Part shown: positions 58,301 to 64,000 of the stretch, in pieces
How positions within the stretch are numbered: the stretch's first letter is position 1
How the letters are laid out: every line of letters starts with the position of its first letter
NCBI GenBank assembly: GCA_036852015.1
Contig: JAANDG010000107.1
Span: 186,001-250,000, forward strand
DNA: 64,000 nucleotides
Source: Pelodera strongyloides
Lineage: Eukaryota > Nematoda > Chromadorea > Rhabditida > Rhabditidae
Reading direction: 5' to 3'
Notes under the pieces: model-generated
The model's input: only the letters and a program-made list of their open reading frames with translations
Told to the model about the DNA's origin: nothing
The model's database searches: none
Made by a program: the position numbers and the translations under genes

Positions 58301-61300
58301 CGCATATTTTAAAGAGAAATACCGGCCAGTTTTTGTAACGCATCGTGGCAATTGAATTCCTACGTATGCTAATGTGCTCGAATTTAGCTCGATTCTTTAT
58401 TCTAATTTATGTTCATTTGCATGGACTGCATAAGAATTCTAGTCTATTCGATATGATTCAAAAACCGGCAGGTGTTTCGCTTTAAACAAATAGAATCACT
58501 GCGAAACAGGATACTTAGAGATGGAGATCATTTTTCAGTTCGGTACCGTCACGCACGAAATTGGCCACGCACTTGGCTTCTTCCACACACAATCTCGACC
58601 CGATCGCGATTCATACGTTTTCGTAAACTATTCGAACATTCGGCCAGACCTCGCGTATAATTTTGTCAAGGTATGTTTTATTTTGGATTTCTTTTCATAA
58701 GAAGATCGGACTTGGCTTGACAATGTTTCTCTAGTTGACGTATACGAACGACAGTGAACGAAGTGAATAAATGAAAGAAAGTCAGAGAAAATGAGCGAAA
58801 ATGAGCGAAAATTTTACAGAATTCCGGTTCTCAGGACAATACCCAAGGACTTACGTACGATTACGGATCAGTAATGCAATATAATCCGTGTAAGCGTGTC
58901 TTTTGTCTTTATAACTAGAAACACAGATATTCGTTCGCAGAACGAAGAAATTCAGAACCTCTCCTCCGTGGTTGAAGGAATTGTTCAGGAGCGCAGTATG
59001 CAATCCATTTAAAAAAGATGTCGTTTGGGATGAGCCCATATCTTCAAAGCGGTACAACAGCCGGTTTTTGAAACCTATGCTGGGCAGTATTGTCATGTAG
59101 AAGAGTATGTACATAACTGTGCGATTGTTTAGTCTAATTACATTTATTTGCATACAACATATGGGAATTCAGTTGTCCAACATAAGTTTCAAAAACGGGC
59201 CGTGATATCCCTTTAAAAAAATCACAGTGTGCGTTCTAATCTGGCTTCCTAACAACAAATTGCCTATTTCAGATGCATTTGCCATAAACGTGAATGTGCC
59301 GTCAATTTCTGCGCTAAACCCGGCTAACCAGAACGCTATGGGACAGCGGGAGGGACCAGCGTTTTCCGATGTGAAAACGATGAATCTTGCTTACAAATGT
59401 ACAGGTATGCAACCAGGCTCAACTCGTAGTGGATCCACCTACACTGAGGAAACTCCGCAGTCGCCTGCGGTCACGGGGCGCCCCGCCGCGCACCCTGGGC
59501 ACGAAAATGGGTGTGCCGCTCCGCTGGCGGCACCCTTTTTTTCAACCACTGCGCTGCCGCTAGTGGTGCGAAGTTTACTTGCATAAGTCTTCTATTATCA
59601 CGTGGTTGGTGGCCACGGAATTTCCACGTATGCTATGCAAATTTGGGTGACCATGCGCACACTTGCGGTGCGCACTTTGCATGTAATAACAATAAGTTTA
59701 AAAACCACTTGTTTCAAATTATTTCCTTGTAAGGTCCGACGAATTGTGGCACAAAGGTGACATGTCAGAACAACGGAATTCCGCATCCAAAGCTGTGTGG
59801 TCAATGTTTGTGTCCGCAGTATTACACTGGCAACGATTGCTCTACATTGAAAACTGGAAACGCGCCAATCTGTAATGGACGCGTATTGCAGGTAAGATTG
59901 TTTTCTTCGAAAAAAAAAATATTTCAAAAAATTGCCCCATTATAGGTTATTCCCTTGCGCCCTTGCTCAGCGGTCTACATGAACATGAAGAGTGTACACA
60001 TTGAAAAAATGCTAGGCTGAAAAGATGTGCAGAGATCATATTCACCGCTCCCATTAACTCGGGGAAATATTCCCTGGGGACAGAAAATAGCATTCTAACG
60101 TGAGGCACGAGAGAAAAAGTTGGGGAATACCCCATGGGGAATTGAGTGGTGAATATGGCCTCAGAGTACTAGAAGTGACTTCAATCGAAGCTATCGCGGA
60201 AACACTCGCAACAATTATTCTTCGTTGTGGTACAACTAGTTTGGCATGATGTGCGACAAAACAGCTACCTTACCAATTCGAGGATAGCGCAGTACATTAT
60301 AAGGAGCAAAAAGGAAAAAAATATTTCCAAGTTGCATAATGCTTTCATTTGGTGAAAGGTGACAATTACTGTATGTGGAAACTCAAAGAAAAGGGAAATG
60401 AAAATTTTTTTTAGGCGTCGTCAACTTGGCAGAACTTTGCCGCTTCAGTGGGACAAAACAACTACCTGGCCAACCAGAACCCTACTGATTGCTACTGGCA
60501 AATTCAGGTGAACATTTTGTCACATTATGTGGTGTTGTTTAAGATCAGGTATTTGTGGACTAATTATAAAGGTTTATTAATAAAAACGACAATTACAAAA
60601 TAACATGGTAAGCGATAAAATAATAACCAGGTCTCACAGAGTAAAGGGTTCAAATCCTTTACTACTTACGGGGAACATTAAATTAAATTGGGCAATTATT
60701 GGATAATTAGCGCTTACTTTCAACAAATATTCATCGCTCAGGCTCCCGCTGGTAGAAGGATCCAACTTAAACTGGTGTCAACACCGCAAAATTGCATGGA
60801 CGGCTGTGTGTGGCAGGCAATTGACATAAACGTCGGACAACCGGATTTGTATGGGATGCTGTAAGTTAACTTACGTCGGAATAAACAACCACAGAAGTGC
60901 CATGATACAAAAAGCCTAACGTCCTTGTGTCCGGCTGCGTCATGCAAAGAGGGCGGGTCCGCCGTAGCGGAGCAGCGCCCCCTCCAGCGAGTGCGCCAAT
61001 GATATAACATACAAGGTGGCGCATCTCTGGCGCGCAGATGGATCGCCTAATCACCAATGAGCTTCGGTTTCTTTTCATGATGTGTAAATATTAGATAACG
61101 GTTAAGTGTTTCCTGCAGAACATAAACGATTCATAGTTTTCGCTAAGTTAGCAGAAATGATAATTATACGAGGTAATTCCAGTGTGTGTTGTCCATCCGC
61201 AATTGGCACAGTCTGGTCCACACCGCAAGCGGGACAATCGATTGTAGTCCGAGGACTCGCACGATATAATATTGCTAACTTTACAACGGCTTATCAATAT

Positions 61301-61306
61301 GTTTAA
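55338..61306 (+). CDS. Astacin-family zinc metalloprotease with EGF and CUB domains
   Basis: Thirteen exons give 483 aa: 55338-55403, 56093-56221, 56517-56612, 57142-57283, 57600-57699, 58007-58097, 58539-58670, 58820-58889, 59273-59404, 59734-59891, 60415-60507, 60742-60860 and 61183-61306, all phases consistent. Residues 1-20 are a signal peptide. The propeptide ends at a furin-type RMKR (117-120). The catalytic domain has the zinc motif HEIGHALGFFHTQSRPDRD (His214, 218, 224; Glu215) and the Met-turn SVMQY (269-273, Tyr273). An EGF-like domain (about 320-372) and a CUB domain (373-483, CYWQIQAP to VCCPSA) follow, the layout of nematode NAS proteases. It is probably secreted, acting on matrix or cuticle. 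I cannot assign the exact nas paralogue. Two residues depart from the commonest astacin motif (HE to HT after the zinc site, SxMH to SVMQ). Confidence 0.92.
55440..55615. mobile_element. AAGCGAAATACCGGCC-family MITE
   Basis: The left end is TAAAGCGACATACCTTCCGG; the right end is CAAAAACGGCCGGTATTTCG. It lies in intron 1 of the protease gene. Confidence 0.7.
55785..55860 (+). mobile_element. SINE body fragment
   Basis: CCCGAAGACGTCGAAGAAC, GGAATTCGTCGCCTAATGC and GCGGAACAAGTCATAAGC follow the SINE body order. The 3' end is missing. Confidence 0.45.
56390..56508. mobile_element. Right half of an AAGCGAAATACCGGCC-family MITE, 8 bp before exon 3
   Basis: TTCATTTGCATATGATGATG then TTTGTTTCAAAAAGCAGCTG and TTATACCGCTTTAA match the right half of the copy at 17043. 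The splice acceptor CACTTCAG follows at once. Confidence 0.6.
56658..56725. repeat. Interstitial telomeric repeat tract, (CCTAAG)n
   Basis: About ten 6-bp units of CCTAAG (TTAGGC on the complement), with TCTAAG at the left and one CCCAAG, just downstream of the protease exon 3 donor. Confidence 0.9.
57002..57112 (+). mobile_element. SINE body copy adjoining protease exon 4
   Basis: CCCAAAGACGTCGAGCAATT, TCTGGAACTCGTCGCC and TTGAATAAAGGTGCACGCTC then TTGAAGCG. The element stops about 30 bp before the exon 4 acceptor, separated from it by an ATTTATTT tract. Confidence 0.6.
58307..58485. mobile_element. AAGCGAAATACCGGCC-family MITE upstream of protease exon 7
   Basis: The left end is TTAAAGAGAAATACCGGCCA; the right end is AACCGGCAGGTGTTTCGCTT. 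The core has TTTAGCTCGATTCTTTATTC. It ends 53 bp before the exon carrying the zinc site. Confidence 0.75.
59043..59216. mobile_element. AAGCGAAATACCGGCC-family MITE upstream of protease exon 9
   Basis: The left end is CAAAGCGGTACAACAGCCGG; the right end is AACGGGCCGTGATATCCCTT. A diverged copy similar to that at 17043, ending 56 bp before the exon. Confidence 0.65.
60033..60161. mobile_element. AGGCC-family MITE, copy 5
   Basis: The ends are AGATCATATTCACCG and TGGTGAATATGGCCT, flanked by CAG on both sides (60030-60032 and 60162-60164). In protease intron 10. Confidence 0.82.
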
Positions 61307-61324
61307 CCCCCATGTAACCATGTA

Positions 61325-61330
61325 AATAAA
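61325..61330 (+). terminator. Polyadenylation signal of the protease gene
   Basis: AATAAA lies 19 bp after the stop codon and is followed by a T-rich stretch. Confidence 0.6.
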
Positions 61331-61730
61331 GCTTATTATTTTTTTGGCTTATTAATCGCACAACGACTCACGCATTATGATGACTACACTGGGGAAACTC
61401 GGTCGGGGTGCCGCACCTGTACGGCACGCAAAAGGAGAGCGGCGCCAGATACGCACCAGCCTGGCACCTGTACCGCACTATTCGGGGGGTGCAGATCTAG
61501 CGGCGCACCCCACTTTTTTTGGTGCCGCACCCCACCCAAATCTGGTGCGGCACTGGGTCCTTGTTTCGCGTTGTGAGATCCATCTAAACTGGTTTGACGG
61601 GCCACAAGGAACCATAGCATTGTAGCACTGCCATAAGTAAGTTTGATACCTACAGACAGTAACAAGCGCAAGGAGTGTCCGAAGCTTGTTCACGAGTTCA
61701 CGACAGGAAAAACATAATTACATAAAATAC

Positions 61731-61736
61731 TTTATT
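61731..61736 (-). terminator. Polyadenylation signal of the collagen gene
   Basis: On the minus strand AATAAA lies 14 bp after the collagen stop codon, giving a very short 3' UTR and convergent ends with the protease gene. Confidence 0.6.
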
Positions 61737-61749
61737 CTCTTCTACCAAA

Positions 61750-63852
61750 TTACAATTTCCTGTACTTCTTTCTGCTGAATCCGACGTATTCTCCGGCTTC
61801 CTTCCGAGGTGGGCACTTGCAGTACTGAAAAGCAAAAGATCTTATTATATAAAAGAGTAACTGTAGCCTAATTTGCATACCGATGTGCGTTACGGAAATG
61901 CAAATTTTCGTGTTCGGGTATAAAAAGAGTGTCGCAGCTCAATATCGAAGTATGCATATGCAATTGTTTCCTATTATGTGAATTTCTTATGACACGTTTG
62001 AAACTTTGTATATAATTATGCCCATGCTAAGCCAATCATATTTTCATGTAAGTCGCCTCAGGCGGCGTGAGCCGACTGGTATTACATTTTGGAATACTAT
62101 TAAGGGAGTGGGGCCATCTCAATGGCCTCCTTCTTATTCTTTATAATTATTTTCAAGAAATTCGCATGTCACAATCACAGGTTTTCTTGGTCTATTGCTA
62201 CTATGCTACGTTTAATTCTCGCCGAAATATATATCAATTGAATACTCAAATTACGGTATCGTTCTAGATCCTCTCAAGATCGATCTAGCAATTCCTTAGA
62301 TTGACCTAGTATCAAACGAACCTCGGCATCCTTTCCAGGTCTTCCGGCAGGTCCCTCAGGCCCCTCGCTACCGTCAGGGCCGGCGGCTCCAGTGTATCCC
62401 ATAGGTCCAGGCTCGCCAGGTGGTCCGGGCTGTAAATGTGCGAATTTTAAATACTTATTGAACCTTGCATATTACATAATACGCGGCTTCTGTAGGCGTA
62501 TGCTACATAGAGTTTGTTAGAGCAGTACAGTTATTGGAACTGACAATGCGAATGTACGTGCATGACAGACAGTATGTTTCGTATGGAAAGCACAGGGTTT
62601 ATCTATATATGAAATGTTTATACATTTTGTAGGCCTGATCTCGGGAACGGAGTAGTCTGGAAGAAAGGTATGCGTATGGAACAATGAGTTAAAAAAAAAA
62701 GAGAAAAGAAAACGTACCCGTCCAGGATTTCCGTCTCTTCCGGGTTCCCGTCCGGGTCCTTCGGGTCCAACGTCTCCGGGAGGTCCGCGGGGACCTTTCT
62801 GTGGAACTGGCACCTAAATGGATACAATATTAGTGTTCGTTTTTTCTCTTTTTTTTAGAGGTTCACACCACCAGGCACAGTTTCTCAGAAACATCCCAAG
62901 CCCATAACATATTCAATACTACCTCGATTTTACTTTGAAAACACGCTAAATTTATTCGTTTTACCAAGGTATGTTTAGAGGGTTTTTGGCGGTTTATCAA
63001 ATAGGCCATCTTTTGAACATGTATCTTATGTTCAAGAAGCTATATTAAATTATACACTGTATTGATCTTTTTTTGGCGCAAAATTTACCTCTCCATCCTC
63101 TCCGGGTTGTCCAGGTTCTCCGTGGGTTCCATCAGTTCCAGGAGGTCCAGTGAGACCCATTTCTCCAGGCATTCCAGGGTTTCCATCACGTCCAGGGTGA
63201 CCAGGCTGACCACGAGCTCCGCGCATACCACGCACTCCAGGCTTTCCACCTTGTCCGGGAGGTCCGGGAGGTCCCTGAAAATTATTTATATAAACAATTG
63301 ACCTCTTTGATGCTTCATGAGTGAGCGTGCTCAACTACTCAAGTGTGCAGGGTCAAGTGCTTATGGAATTTTTCACGGTGTAGTATAGTAGACAAATGAT
63401 AATTTGTCTAGCTAGCCGTGAGTCTTCGGCACAAACTCTCCAGTTTAGTGCAAGGTCACATAGTTATGTTTGGTTACAGCCGTTTTTGAAATTCTACGCT
63501 TCAGACACTTGATATAAACCAACTATAATTTTACGGCTACTTGTACGCTTGTTGTCATATCTTTACCCGTGAACCACGAAGAGATTAAATCCACGACATC
63601 TATGTACGATAAACATGTGAAAAAATTTGTTTGAGCGAAATTGGAGCAGCACACTTACCACTGGGCACTGGAAGCATCCCTGTGGCTCGCTCTGTTCTCT
63701 GTCTGGGGCGTCTTGCCCGTCCTGTCCGTCGTGTCCGGGAATACCGTCCGGCCCGTCGGGTCCCTTCGCTCCCGAGGAACCAGAGGGTCCGGGAGGACAG
63801 CTGTTCTCAACGGTACACTGGCAGTTTGAGCCAGAGCCAGAGCTTGGGAAGC
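61750..63852 (-). CDS. Nematode cuticle collagen, 5' end missing
   Basis: Five minus-strand exons join in frame: 63852-63659, 63274-63089, 62813-62718, 62429-62322 and 61824-61750. The first has the Cys knot [15 protein letters not shown], a short Gly-X-Y block and a second Cys pair (GCFQCPV). The next three are almost pure Gly-X-Y, and the last is a short basic tail starting YCKCPPRK and ending KKYRKL. This is the standard cuticle-collagen plan: Cys cluster, small triple helix, Cys cluster, large triple helix, Cys cluster. The Gly-X-Y register breaks once, in GPGREPGRD (exon 62813-62718). The exon with the N-terminal non-collagenous domain and signal anchor is not in the window or not recognised. 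It is secreted to the extracellular cuticle and matured by proteolysis and cross-linking. Confidence 0.93.
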
Positions 63853-64000
63853 CTGCAATTATGGTGTCTTATGTATTGTGACAGTGACTTATGACGTGAG
63901 AAAACTACAGTATGAAATAATCAATACTCATCCTGCGAATCCACACCTCATAACCCTCAAAGCCGAGGTAATTATTAGCAAAGCATGTTCAACTCTGCGT

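Noticed and set aside
39953..59216. Calling the AAGCGAAATACCGGCC elements introners (elements that create introns)
   Set aside because: They lie inside larger introns with sequence on both sides, do not carry both splice sites, and also occur between genes.
59440..59560. GC-rich frame (PAVTGRPAAHPGHENG) as a protease exon
   Set aside because: It follows the GT donor after YKCTG, and the EGF exon at 59734 continues in the correct phase; the patch looks like inserted GC-rich repeat similar to 61385-61560.
60600..60665. tRNA-like T-arm, GTAAAGGGTTCAAATCCTTTAC
   Set aside because: Only the T-arm-like hairpin is present; no cloverleaf can be built upstream.

Overview
The window looks like nuclear DNA of a nematode, probably a rhabditid or diplogastrid-type worm; the species cannot be named from the sequence. 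The evidence is a cuticle collagen, an astacin (NAS-type) protease, a SOC-1/Gab-type adaptor, interstitial tracts of the nematode telomere repeat TTAGGC, many small phase-compatible exons (about 40-190 bp) with GT/AG introns, and a heavy load of short inverted-repeat transposons. There are no bacterial features. Gene models were built by hand from splice sites and reading phase.

Layout: 1-3058 (+) is the 3' part of an unrecognised Ser/Pro-rich, highly charged protein. 4075-5783 (+) is a complete BLOC-1 subunit 2 gene. 6.3-7.4 kb is a minisatellite. 7692-8521 (+) holds three exons resembling the C-terminus of IBtk. 10974-13425 is a Harbinger-type DNA transposon with a SANT/Myb gene and a DDE transposase. 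13.7-21.5 kb (+) is a secreted modular protein with one TIL domain and three Cys-rich modules, all on symmetric phase-1 exons. 22.7-25.4 kb is a satellite with a higher-order repeat. 25.4-29.1 kb is repeat-rich, with weak minus-strand exon-like pieces. 29138-36452 (+) is a 16-exon SOC-1/Gab adaptor. 39620-52368 (+) is a complete 20-exon CTP synthase. 54.0-61.3 kb (+) is an astacin-EGF-CUB protease. 61750-63852 (-) is the 3' part of a cuticle collagen, convergent with the protease.

The genes do not form one pathway. CTP synthase is housekeeping; SOC-1/Gab acts in receptor tyrosine kinase signalling; BLOC-1 acts in lysosome-related organelles; the protease and collagen are both extracellular and could meet in the cuticle.

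The least ordinary content is non-coding. (1) The end of one CTP synthase intron is an array of about eleven 20-bp copies of the 3' splice site plus the first bases of the next exon. (2) Several MITE families with AGGC termini sit in a CAG (CNG) target, beside a larger element that has the same ends and encodes a Harbinger transposase; one insertion is supported by a paralogous empty site. (3) A second MITE family repeatedly ends 8-60 bp upstream of 3' splice sites. (4) A satellite has a 6-monomer, about 937-bp higher-order unit.
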